The translations under genes and the position numbers were made by a program. The notes under the pieces are model-generated. The model had not been told where the DNA came from, searched no databases, and worked only from the letters and a program-made list of their open reading frames with translations. Below, one piece after another: positions 34,201-44,290 of a DNA stretch of 64,000 bases. The stretch comes from Chalciporus piperatus (Eukaryota > Basidiomycota > Agaricomycetes > Boletales > Boletaceae), in contig JBBPTG010000001.1 in assembly GCA_038093975.1 (NCBI GenBank), positions 682,001 through 746,000 on the forward strand, in the 5' to 3' direction. Numbering within the stretch: position 1 is the first letter of the stretch; the number at the start of each line of letters is the position of its first letter.

Positions 34201-34379
34201 ACAAGATCCCCGAACAAACAGGCACGCGACAGGCAGTGGGAGACGAGTACGGCCTTCTGGGACGGGTCAAGACCAAAGTATGGGGACAACAAGTGTGCGA
34301 TTTGACCCGGACTAGGGTATAGAGGATGCAAGTCTGGTTCTGGTGTGAAATCAAAGGCACCGAGTGTCGTAGAGTCCAT
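31292..34379 (-). CDS. Ankyrin-repeat protein with DIL (dilute, class V myosin tail-like) domain
   Basis: ATG 34379 (MDSTTLGAFDFTPEPDLHP), roughly 850 residues. Ankyrin repeats come first: QKAVLVSHCLSRACLFGDLV, GLGLINQAIQGFG, GWTPLHHAAILAPPSLVSYL and RKLTPLDIVTAHTVL. An acidic linker follows (DEEDPDEDSY), then a DIL-type helical region: RNAEDVTCLIYWLYNVTVWLHLMQ-like, ACEMLGSFELLEQVVNSVF, ELVSFLTALHALLTLSDINP, QVMYWTSSG, NRVLTRKKYLCR, MNLSVLEQWIDDMGLP and HFSPVKDLIAWLQ. The tail is disordered, with a short Arg/Glu alternation. DIL domains bind cargo in myosin V; here no motor is present. This ankyrin-DIL arrangement exists across fungi, without a settled role. It shares a 365-bp divergent promoter with RRP15. 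Stop at 31292-31294. Confidence 0.82.
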
Positions 34380-34744
34380 GGTACGGGCCTTTCTGTAGGT
34401 CTTGAAGGCAGGCCAGCTCGCCGGACTGAATCAGTGTGGTAAACTGTTGCCAGCCTTTGTTAGTGAGTGGGCGGTTCTAAGATTTAGATTCAGACGACAA
34501 GAAATGTATCGGTGTAGTTTACCAAACCAGAGTTAGTCTGGGTGGTTGGAGGTGGGTTGTGGGGCTGTAAATACCAACACTTGGTATGCGAACTAGCTCA
34601 GGCTGTCGCTTGTCGGTAAAGCGTTACTGTAGGCGGAGCTGAAGTTGTACGTCTCGTCCCAATCTCGCACATACATACTTCTTGACCACAATCTTGACCG
34701 AGCCTCTCATTTTGGTGCACGGTAAACTCTTCTTTTAAAACGAC
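34380..34744. promoter_or_regulatory. Divergent promoter, ankyrin-DIL gene / RRP15
   Basis: 365 bp between two divergent start codons. No TATA box stands out. A short pyrimidine tract (CTCTTCTTTT, about 34727) precedes the RRP15 ATG. Nothing else was identified. Confidence 0.4.
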
Positions 34745-35541
34745 ATGTCGGCAAACAAACGTTCAAAACTGACAGAAAACAAAGTCGACAATGCTGTCGA
34801 TTCCATCGATGACACAGAGCCCTCTGAATCTTCCGCAAGTGAAGATGCCAGCCATCCTGATCAAGAAGGCACGGACGACGAGGTTGCTCACGTACAACGG
34901 CCAAAATCAAAGAAAACGCTGAAACGCAAGCGGCGAGCTACGGAGCCCTCCCAGTTCGGCGCAACACTGCAGTCCCTCTTGGACACTGATGCCCCATCCA
35001 CTCTTCCCCTCTCGCTCAAGCCTTCCATAGCCCGTCAAAGGAACGACGCTAAACTAGAATCACAAGCCAGGAAAGTGATCCAATCAGAACGCCAAGATAA
35101 AGAGGACAAGGGCAGAATCAGGGATGTCATCGGCGGTTGGGGAGGGGAGGGTGAACGGTCTTTACGGAAGGTCGCGCAAAGAGGTGGTATGCCGGCTTTC
35201 GTTTGGTTGATTTCTGCGAAGTCTTTGCTGATAGCAATCATTGCAGTGGTAAAGCTTTTCAATACCATTCAACAGTCCCAGTTGGCAGTTGCAGCGGCTG
35301 AAGAAGAGGCCAAGGCCACTCGCGGCACTGGAAAGCCGTCGTTGTCTACTCCTTCGTTAAACAGAAAAGACAGAGGGAAGATGAACAGTCGGAAACCCAA
35401 CATTCTGGGAGGTGGAAAAGAGTGTGCGTAGAATGGTCTGCTTGATACCGCCTCTTGCTCACCTAGCCTCCTACAGCCGTAGCGGACAAAGATGCATTCT
35501 TTGACATGATTCGATCTGGTGGAATTGTTTCGAAGGTGTAG
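34745..35541 (+). CDS. RRP15: Rrp15-like 60S ribosome biogenesis protein
   Basis: Three exons, about 220-225 residues, ATG 34745 (MSANKRSKLTENK). An acidic Ser/Glu/Asp-rich N-terminal third precedes a basic block (KKTLKRKRR). The conserved Rrp15 core follows: SQFGATLQSLLDTDAP, ARQRNDAKLESQARKVIQ, RIRDVIGGWGGEGERSLRKV, and, after a 64-nt intron at about 35187-35251, VVKLFNTIQQSQLAV. The last exon (acceptor CTACAG, about 35478) gives SVADKDAFFDMIRSGGIVSK, then Val and stop. In yeast Rrp15 is nucleolar and needed for pre-25S processing. Confidence 0.9.
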
Positions 35542-35968
35542 GATGTGTGGGACTAGGGCGATTCTTCGCATGGTTTTGAGCCCGACTAAAACATCCACAC
35601 TTACAATCGACTCACCAAATTTTCTACATAAACACTCGCGCCAAGCTCAGGATTTGGTTCGCCATGTCGAGCTGTAGTTCGGTCGCTTTTTCTTCCACCT
35701 ATCATCGGTACCTCGGAAGTGAGCGCACTCGCTTGCAAACGTCACACAATGTCCCTCCGACTTCTTACATGAGCTACATTCACGACCAAGCTATAGATCT
35801 ATTCCTCATAAACTTAAAATAGTACAGGGGAGCTCAGTGACTACCTTCGACTATTTGCTTTCAGAACGTTCCAAATCGAGTAATCAACCACCGCAAGAAA
35901 ATCTCATCAACCCTGCCCTAAACTCGAAAAGGACTTAAATTCCTTGCCCACCCACCCCCGTCACACTT
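35542..35968. other. Intergenic RRP15-GID8
   Basis: 427 bp carrying the RRP15 3' flank and the GID8 promoter. No reading frame, repeat or hairpin was recognised. The last 30 bp before the GID8 ATG are C-rich. Confidence 0.45.
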
Positions 35969-37223
35969 ATGGTTCGTACTTTCTCCCACCTTCGACGGAA
36001 ATATGGTATTCATACCGCACACCATCTAGCCTCCGAGGACCTCGATACGCAAGGATGAGTGGGAACGCCGCCTTCATGAGGTCCAGGTCACAAAACAGTG
36101 AGTACATGCCTTCCTTTGTTTCATTTTCAACGCGATGAGAAACATCATTGGGAATCTCTCTGAATTCCGAGATGAGAAATAAAAAATTGCATGTATTATC
36201 TGATCTTTGTTCTCTCAATTGTCTGTCTTCTCAGACGCTGATGCCCTTGTTCACTAGCGACCTGAATCGGCTTATAATGGACTACCTTGTAATCGAGGGA
36301 TACAAGTCTGCGGCTCAAGAATTCAGCGATGAAGCCGGTATAACTCCTCCCGTGGACTTTGAGTCGATTGAGAGCAGAATGGTGATACGTGAAGCCTTGC
36401 AACGTGGCGACGTTGAGGAAGCCATCACTCGCGTGAATGATCTCAATCCCGAGGTAGGTGTTATGTTCTTCCTTAAGACGCGGCGGGGGGAAAGGATTAA
36501 AACGTTTCATGCACCACTCTTAGACTTGTTCGAAAGTCGGTGATGAGACTTACACCAAAACTTCAGTCTTCAATATGATCAACTTGTTTTCGCTTCTTTG
36601 ATTGTCTGTTGATCGAAGGATGTACTGACGTGACTCCGTATTATCTAGATCCTCGATACGAATCCTTCGCTGTATTTTCACCTTCAGCAGCAGAAGCTGA
36701 TCGAATATATACGCCAAGGGCGAATCGCGGATGCATTGCAATTTGCTCAAGACGAACTTGCACCGAGAGGCGAAGAGAGTCCAGAATTCCTTGCTGAGCT
36801 AGAGCGCACGATGGCTTTGCTGGCTTTTGACTCGTCGTCGTCTGCACCATCTGCGATCACCGAGCTTTTGTCGCCCGCACAACGGATGAAGACGGCGGGG
36901 GAGGTGAATGCTGCGATTTTGGATAGTTTCGGCCAGGGGAAGGAGGTGAAGCTCGTGCAGCTGCTGAAGCTGCTGTGTTGGGCCGAGAGCATGCTAAGCG
37001 AGCGCGCGGAGTTTCCAAAGGTAACATGATGCCGTGTGATGACACCAGGCATGCTGAAGGTCTGAAACAGGTGGAGGTCGGTGATAGTGCAATCGAAGAA
37101 GGGCGAGCGCGCGGAGTTTCCAAAGGTAACATGATGCCGTGTGATGACACCAGGCATGCTGAAGGTCTGAAACAGGTGGAGGTCGGTGATAGTGCAATCG
37201 AAGAAGGGCGAATGCACGGATAA
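35969..37223 (+). CDS. GID8: Gid8, LisH-CTLH-CRA subunit of the GID/CTLH ubiquitin ligase
   Basis: Scaffold of the GID E3 ligase that degrades gluconeogenic enzymes in yeast. Exons: 35969-35971 (ATG alone), 36030-36097, 36258-36453, 36649-37020 and a final exon at 37176-37223, giving 228 residues, the length usual for the family. This model restores [16 protein letters not shown] before the LisH helix [19 protein letters not shown]. Then come the CTLH segment ([35 protein letters not shown]) and the CRA domain ([59 protein letters not shown]). Intron 36098-36257 carries a C/D snoRNA. The last intron and exon lie in an exact 105-bp tandem duplication, so three C-termini are possible (see findings). 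Translation reaches 37223 in two of them. Confidence 0.9.
36132..36203 (+). ncRNA. Intronic box C/D snoRNA in GID8, two rRNA guides
   Basis: Within GID8 intron 36098-36257, same strand. Box C GCGATGA (36132-36138, one mismatch), D' CTGA (36160-36163), C' GAGATGA (36169-36175, one mismatch) and box D CTGA (36200-36203). Guide before D, ATTGCATGTATTA (36186-36198), is complementary to TAATACATGCAAT of basidiomycete 18S rRNA; D+5 selects the U of CTAAT, which I recall as human U172, a SNORD45 target. Guide before D', TGGGAATCTC, is complementary to GAGATTCCCA of 25S rRNA; D'+5 selects the A of GAGA, which I recall as yeast A2220 (snR47). Two guides both landing on known methylation sites is strong support. 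No clear terminal stem. Confidence 0.78.
36998..37211 (+). repeat. Exact 105-bp tandem duplication across the last intron of GID8
   Basis: Unit 1 at 36998-37102 and unit 2 at 37103-37207 are identical as read, followed by GCGA (37208-37211), the same four bases that begin each unit. Each unit contains the end of exon 4, a 50-nt intron (37021-37070 and 37126-37175) and the start of the last exon. 105 is a multiple of three. The GCGA at both breakpoints suggests a microhomology-mediated event; the lack of any difference suggests it is recent, or an assembly artefact. Confidence 0.9.
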
Positions 37224-37581
37224 TGGAGTGGATACGGCATGGATGATAGTCGTAGCACATGTATATACACTGCGTGTACACACCCATAGCGACATGTACA
37301 CGTCTTGATGTTCATCTTGTGACTCGCCACAGGTCACGTGTCGATGTCATTGCCGTGGACTGATTAGTCAGCGAAGAAGACGGGCTCATCACTTCGCCGA
37401 CTCGTCGCGCATACAACCAGCTGCAACTCGATCCCGCCAGCTATTTCTCCACTCCCGACCCACTCGACTCCCCCGCGCGCTCTCTCTTCCTCTCTCCTCT
37501 TCCTCTATCTCCCCCTCTCTCACTCTCCCCCCTCGCTCTCCTCACATCTCCCCCACCATCCGCGGCGTTGGCAAGGCGTGT
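37224..37581. promoter_or_regulatory. GID8 3' flank and BCK1 promoter
   Basis: 358 bp. A CACGTG E-box lies at about 37336-37341. From about 37430 to 37560 the plus strand is an almost pure C/T tract (CTCTCTCTTCC and variants), a common core-promoter feature of highly or constitutively expressed fungal genes. Confidence 0.5.
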
Positions 37582-40500
37582 ATGCCGCACCATACGAGTA
37601 ACATGTCTGAGGAGACAAAGTCAAGCATACATAGAGGCCGTCGAGTCCTCGTTCTCGCAAATCCTGACCCCGGTGACTCCAGCAGTAGCGATGATGACCG
37701 TCCCAGGCGATACCCTCCTCAGTCCTCTCAATCGTCCCTGCCCCTGCAACAAACATCGATACCTCCTTCATCTCCTTATCGCCCTTCCAACAACCATGAA
37801 TATCCAAGCCGTTTACGCACTGACCTGCCCCACCACATTACTTCCTCCCATTCAAACCCCACTCTTTCCTCCCCCTCCAGCCAAAGCTCTAATGCCGTAG
37901 AGTCTACACCTCCCCCAAGCACCCCCAGCCAGGCTGCTCCCCCTGACGTTGGCACAACTTTATTTACACATGACGACGGATCTGCCGTCAATGATCGCTC
38001 TGAACTATCGCAGTCCTCACGCATACAGAAGGTATCAGATAGATGGAGACCGCCCCGCAGAGGATCTTCGCATCGACCCAAGGACTCTGAGGGGTCCCTG
38101 CACGTAGGGTCACCTTCTTCTGTCGCCCATCCCCTTACTAACGCCCAGACAGTCGCCCATCCCTTCTTGTCCTTTGCCATCGCAAGAGAGAGTTATCATG
38201 GTGACCTACGATTGTCATGCGTTTACGGCTGTCGACGTGACACCTGCGAACAGTGCAGCGTTCGTTTGGGAGCGGATATTTACAGAGGTTACTTGTTTCT
38301 TCCTCGATCCTTCAAAGTCGTTAACGTTATCTGTCCAGCTTAAAATCCCAGATGAAGATCAATCCCCTGGATTTGCTATTTATCGCACCCAGGTTAACCG
38401 CGCGGCGGTCGGCGAAGCATTAACTAACGATAGTTTGCTTCGCTTGATCAGGGAGCACGGCGACGGTGAAGGGAACCTCAAGTTCCTTGTATGTCATCCT
38501 CACGCACGAGTTCAAGAGCCTCCTTTGCCCACCTCCCCAGTCAGGTCTATCCCCCCTCCCCCTCCCATCTTTGGCCCTTTGGTACCGCGTTCAGCAAGGC
38601 GCTCCCAATCATCGCATCACGAAAGCATATCATCGGAGGACCCAACCGGCTATGAGCCATCTGCTGTGTCTGATGACTTTGAGGATGCCGATAACCGAAG
38701 CACCATGCGCCCTCGCCAATACCTCCCTAACTTGCCGGTTGCGCATTCCCCCCAATCCGCCCAAAGCGCACATTACCAGGGGCGACAGCCCCCTTCTCCG
38801 GTGTCAGCTAGAATTCCTTATTCTCCACCTACAGATCGACGACGCCAGCCAGATATCAGCACCGGGGCAGTCATCCAGCCATCCCACTCGACACCCGCTT
38901 TGGAAGATACATTGGCCCCACCTCGTCCTCGGCATGGTCGCAGGGGTTCCAACGCAGAAGAAAGGGAAAAAGCTCCGCGTGACAGTGAACGAGTGGTTGA
39001 ACGAGCAGATGTTGAGTGGCCTCTCAGTGCATCGAGTATGAAAAGCTCTCGCTCAGGAGCTATCGCTTCCGATGAAATGATTAACGCGCGCCGGATCAAC
39101 ACCCGGGATCCGGAACCAACTGTTGCACGAAAATCCTCTTTGACTCAGTCCAGCCCACGTAGAAGAGGGGTCCCACGCGCTGATGCTGCCCCTCTAGCTC
39201 GGCCACTCCAATCATCCCGTAAGATGGGTGGAAGAGTTGCACCAGCCAATTATTACATTACCTGGAAGGCTGCCGACGGTTCTGGTCCGAACCGGCCCCT
39301 GAGGAACACAAGAAGCACAGAAGTGCTCCAAAATCTTCCACCACCACCACCCCTTCAGCCCACCCCGAGTCGTCCTCAACTTCATGTTGCCGCAACCCCC
39401 ACTTCGTTCATCAGACCGTCCGAACCCGCTCCCCCTCCTGGTCCACATCCTCCACCTGTACCCCGCGCCCTTCGTCCCCTTCCTCCTACTCAGGGAACTT
39501 CAATTGATAATGCAAATCCCGAGATTTTACCCCGACCTTTTCCACAGCCACACCCCTCGCCTCCAATGTCCGCAGGCGCCGCGGCCTATCTGTCGCCCAC
39601 TCAAGAACCATATCCTCGGCCGCATTCGGCGTCCCCCTCTCAACAACGGTTCCCAATTGTCAATGATATGTCAGGTCACGATGTACCACGGGACAGAGAC
39701 CCACAACGCCCTCTCCCATCACTGCATCACCCGAGCCATTCCGCCAGTAGCTCTACCTCTAAGTTTGGAGAGACACCATTCAGAGAGGATGGATATTCTG
39801 GGAGTGCGTTACCACCGTCATTGCGGGCGGGCCCATACGCTGCTTCGCCCGTGAGACCCTCTCCTCCATCAGACACTCCCCCACGAAGTCCTGTGAGCAC
39901 TGCTACGTCGCGACCCAGTACCTCGACCAGCAGTGCTTTTGCGTATACTTCGTCTGGTACGATGATCACATCGCGACAGAACTCTTCATCCAGCGGACAA
40001 GAAACCGTGTCCGAATCAACTTTACGCCCGGATGAGAGGGACAAAGTGATTTGGGATTTCAAAGCCCGCATGGCTTCGCAGAAGGCTCCACAACAATCAG
40101 ATCCTCCCGTCGACAGCGCCAGTTCTTTCGACGAGTACGCCACTGCGACAAACGAGCTGTGGTCTCGTAGGCCCCTCAGCCAGCTGGAGTCGAACGCCAG
40201 TCCAAGAGCTAGCCCACGCCCTGCTCTGGAAGTTATCACGCAAAACTCACACAACTCCCGCGACGGCACTTCTAACGCCGACTACACTCTGCAACCCCAA
40301 CCCCAGCCTCGACTGCGCGACCCTCGTCCTCGTGAGCCACGAGATGGTCACAAAAGCACATTTGAAGAGTATACCTGGGCTCATCGTCCTGCTCCCGAGG
40401 ATGTATATGAACGCCTTGAAGAATTCTTCCCTGAACATGACCTGGACAAACCAGTTATCGAAGCCAACTCTGGGGGAACCTCTCCTACGACCGTTGATCC

Positions 40501-41858
40501 ATCTTACGGGATCGCTCCGAATGATCGGGAGAGATTCAACAATGTGCGGGGCAAGAAATCAATCCGCATCGTTGCCGAAGAGCACAAAAAACGACTTGAC
40601 CGTACATCTAGAGCCCAATCGTCCTACGGGAATTTGTTACGCCGAAGCACGAAGTTGTGGGGCGGACATGTGGAGGAGGTTACTACGTCCCAGAAGAAAC
40701 CAACCATCGGCAGACCCACGTCAGACGTTCCTGCGGGTGGTCCTGGTCCCAGACGTGTGTATCCGACTTATTGGCTCGCGATCGTTCTGATTGTCTTTCA
40801 CAGCAATCTTCAAATGGGTTCGTGGCGAACTCATAGGAAAGGGGACCTACGGTCGTGTTTATCTTGCGCTAAACGTAACTAATGGGGAGATGATCGCCGT
40901 GAAGCAGGTTGAGGTTCCCACCACTGCAAGTGACAAGAATGACAGTCGACAGGCCAGCTTTGTTCAAGCATTGAAGTTGGAAAGCGAGACACTAAAGGAC
41001 TTGGACCACCCCCACATCGTCGCTTACCTTGGGTTCGAAGAGACACCCAATTTCCTCAGCATGTATGTAATCAGTCTTTGGCGCCTCACGATGACACTCA
41101 TTCTCTTGATTCAGTTTCTTGGAATACGTTCCTGGCGGGTCCATTGGGAGCTGCTTGCGAGACCATGGCAAGTTTGACGAGGAGGTCACCAAGTCCTTCG
41201 CTGCGCAGATTCTTGATGGGCTGGCATATCTACACTCCAAAAACATCATTCATAGAGTACGAACTTTCCGGCTTTTGACACCACTCCCCTTACCTTTATC
41301 CTCAGGACCTCAAAGCAGACAATATTCTCGTCGAGAAGACCGGCGTTTGCAAGATCTCCGACTTCGGGATTTCTAAGCGTGCGGACGACGACCAAGCGGC
41401 GTACACCGCGATGCAAGGCACCGTATTCTGGATGGCTCCCGAAGTCATTGGCAGTCAAAAGGGGAAAGGATACAACTCCAAGGTTGACATATGGAGTGTG
41501 GGATGTGTTGTGTTGGAGATGTGGGCAGGCAGAAGGCCATGGCCTGATGAGGACTTTTTCACAGTCATGTTCAAGGTATGATTCCCTTGGCCTTCATCTA
41601 CCAGGACTGAAGGGAGATTTTTTGGAAAAGGTCTCGCATGAAGGGAAGTCGCCTCCTATCCCTGCTGATGTAATCCTGTCCGACCTCGCCTTTGACTTCA
41701 AGGAGAGATGCTTCGCCGTGTAAGAATGTCGTCACTCTTGTCTGCCACACTGACAGACTCTCTACAGGCATCCTGATGCACGCGCGTCCGCTGCCGAACT
41801 CATTCAACATCCTTACTTGAAACAGCCTGAAGGCTGGGTTTTCAATGACTTCAAGTAG
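37582..41858 (+). CDS. BCK1: MAP kinase kinase kinase Bck1 (cell wall integrity pathway)
   Basis: About 1300 residues; ATG at 37582, with 37603 (MSEETKSS) an equally possible start. Long disordered Ser/Pro-rich N-terminus. A small conserved domain found in Bck1 proteins: [41 protein letters not shown] (51-nt intron 38288-38338), [18 protein letters not shown] and GNLKFLV. About 700 disordered residues follow. The C-terminal kinase domain has [62 protein letters not shown] and [15 protein letters not shown], and ends [11 protein letters not shown] at 41858. All catalytic motifs are intact. Early introns near 38103-38151 repair an apparent frame change. It would phosphorylate Mkk1/2 below Pkc1. 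Confidence 0.92.
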
Positions 41859-42409
41859 TGTACATAGAACAAGGACGCCAGTCATTCTCATTCTCATTCC
41901 ATCTCACATCTCATTCATCTACCTGTTGCATTTTCTCGCTTTCTTTCCAGGATTTGGTCATTTGTTCCATATGTGCTTTTATAATGTTCTGTACTGTGTG
42001 CACCACTGATCCGTAATAATGGTGTAGTAGCGCTGGGACGTGAATCTGAACCACTTTAACTCAACTTTAACCCCTTGATTACATGGATGCAAATTGGATG
42101 CAAACGAGAACTCACTCAGTCGATTCCCCTCAAATGGAACAGTTTCCCTGGCTTACCGAATGAGCATCAGTGCAGCCTTTGAAACCCTCACGTCGACATC
42201 AACCATCCTGCAGGATGCTGCATCAATGAGACATGCGCACACCTAGATATCACAAAGGATCAAGTAGGGACCTAAGCGGACATCCACGGTCTGTAGAGGT
42301 GGTATAGCTCAAATACGAAGCCTAAGCCCTACTGAATCGGCTTGCTAGATTTGTGATCTGAAGAGGTTGAGAGACCTATGACACGGACGCATCAGTGACG
42401 TGGACTCGC
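41859..42409. other. Convergent intergenic region, BCK1 / DUF866 gene
   Basis: 551 bp between two converging stop codons, longer than usual here. It holds both 3' flanks. No frame, tandem repeat or hairpin of note was recognised. Confidence 0.45.
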
Positions 42410-43081
42410 TTAGTCTCTGATACAAACTTTTTCATCGTAGTCGAACCATTCAACTTCGCCATCCTTGAGTTCGAATTCGAAATCTGAGCGTTTCGCACCG
42501 GAACCAGTGCCTTTGCACGACCATGTGCCCCTCTATATAGCCGTCGGTGAATTGGTGCGTCGATGCCGCTCGACCACTTACAAAATTAAACTCGGTAAAC
42601 TCCAGGCCTCGACATTCAAGGACGAGAATTTCTGAGAAATGCCCCGAGTGATCTCCTGTGTAGAGGCGGACAGGAGTGGACGTGTCAAACTTGGCAGTGT
42701 TTTCGTGCTTGCAATTCGAGCAACGCCATATCAAGTTCGCAGTCCCGTGTCTTCCCCCGCTGAGTTCATGCTCCTCCTATCGGTAAGACGCAAGGTCGGG
42801 CGTAGTCAATTAGGGGAGAATGAAAATCGGCTCACGATGCGATTGAGCGTTACAAACTTTGGGTGTTCCTCGCGGCAGGACGTGCAAGTAACCTACACGA
42901 TTAGCGGGCGAGATAGAATTGAATCGATCACCCAGGTTACCTTGAAGAAGTACTCAAAGTCGTCGGAGGCGGGTTTCAAATCGGTGACATTTTCCAGGTC
43001 TGCTTTGATTTCTAGTTTCAACCGCTAAAGAGTAGCTGGATCACCTGCTATTCTGTGACTATCATGTTAGAACCCCACCAT
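42410..43081 (-). CDS. DUF866 / UPF0587 CxxC zinc-binding protein
   Basis: About 165-170 residues, homologous to the human C1orf123-type (CZIB) protein. The start codon is alone on its exon: ATG 43081-43079, then an intron GTGGGG to CTTTAG, then RLKLEIKADLENVTDLKPAS. Zinc ligands come as two CxxC pairs, VTCTSCREEHPKF and IWRCSNCKHENTA. Conserved end: LECRGLEFTEFNF, then, after an intron, RGTWSCKGTGSGAKRSDF and GEWFDYDEKVCIRD. Complete family length, all four Cys present. Biochemical role unsettled. It shares a 156-bp divergent promoter with MRPS35. Confidence 0.92.
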
Positions 43082-43237
43082 GTTGGATAAGTTGGATTAA
43101 TCGAAGAAATTTACAAAGTCGACGCTTGATCGAGAAGTGATCTTGGACGAGTTGATGCTTGTTTGGCCAAGACTTTGGTTGACGTCCTCTTTTGGCCTAT
43201 TCTACATTTGCCGTTCCTTGCAGCCTCTTGGTCGAAG
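43082..43237. promoter_or_regulatory. Short divergent promoter, DUF866 gene / MRPS35
   Basis: Only 156 bp lie between the divergent start codons, so the two genes must share promoter sequence. If MRPS35 uses a start upstream of 43238 the space is smaller still. Confidence 0.45.
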
Positions 43238-44116
43238 ATGCGGTTCTCTTTGCCATGTCGCCAAATTCTCTCGCGGAACACGCGAGACGACCGAGTAAAA
43301 CGAATGGAACTGTTTAACAGGTTCCCAATACCGAAAGACTTGATCCCAGGTGTTTTGGATGGGAGCAGAGGGACCGACAAGTTCGAATTCGACGACATAC
43401 CATCTGGTGCTCACATCGCACTGGAGCAAGAACGATGGATGCTACGCTATATGCGCCTCATTGAGCATGAGATGCCAAAGCTTGTCGGTAAGTTGCTCCA
43501 CTCTATCCGTCTGGAAACCGCGCCGACTGTCTTGCAGCGTACCGCAAGCCTTTCGTACCGCCCACCGCACAAACACCCCTTGTAATCAGGTCTGTCGACT
43601 ATGCCGGAGAGGAGCACCCACTCATGGCGAAGCGGACCGTCGTCGTTCCAGTTGCCCAGCTACCCTTGGAAAGTGACACGGCGATACACAAATTGAAACT
43701 TCTCGCCGGTCCACGGTGGACACCCGACGCGCCGAAAAACGCTGGCGTTCCATTAGACGACGAGCAAGGAAAGCATGGGTATATTAAAATTTCTTGCGAA
43801 GACTTTGCTCGTCCGGCTATGAACTTGAAATGGATCAGTGACACCTTCGACAAACTGGTCGAGACAGCAAAGGTATGGCTTCAGTCTTGTACACTTCCCG
43901 CAGCATCCTGACACGGTATTTTAGAGCGAAAAAGGATCGTTCTACCAGAACCTCCCGCTGGACACCAGGCATATTGAAGCAAAGATCAAGAAAGCGAAGA
44001 AGGGGGGTCATACTCGAGGTCGGACGTCTCGGCCTAGCTTTAAGGACTTCCCCAAGGAATGGCTTCCACAACTACCATTGCCACCAACTGATACCGCACC
44101 CTCCGCAACTCACTAG
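43238..44116 (+). CDS. MRPS35: Mitochondrial small-subunit ribosomal protein mS35
   Basis: Chosen ATG 43238 (MRFSLPCRQILSRNTRDD), an Arg-rich, acid-poor start fitting import into mitochondria; upstream in-frame codons lack an ATG. Family landmarks: PSGAHIALEQERWMLRYMRL, IEHEMPKLV, PFVPPT followed by LVIRSVDYAGEEHP, KRTVVVPVAQLPL, AIHKLKLLAGPRW, GYIKISCEDFARPAMNLKWI and the conserved LPLDTRHIEAKIKKAKKG near the end. Yeast counterpart Rsm24. Three short introns; stop TAG 44114-44116. Confidence 0.88.
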
Positions 44117-44290
44117 ACATATGTTATATTATCCGCTCTGGGAACTATTATTACTTCTGCTTCCTCGCATCGCGTGATCGACAGAGTCACGAGCCATCAA
44201 TTATGACACGATACTTAAACGTAACTCGATGCCTTGACCGCGGGATTCCCTTCTGCTCCGAGTCAACATCCCAAACATCGACGCTCTGCA

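Noticed and set aside
37582..38350. Apparent frameshift in the N-terminal part of BCK1
   Set aside because: An intron with a textbook branch point (TTACTAACG, donor GTAGGG at about 38103, acceptor CAGACAG at about 38151) restores the frame.
39727..40269. 180-codon frame antisense to BCK1
   Set aside because: Lies opposite the low-complexity Ser/Pro-rich region, which commonly yields spurious antisense frames.
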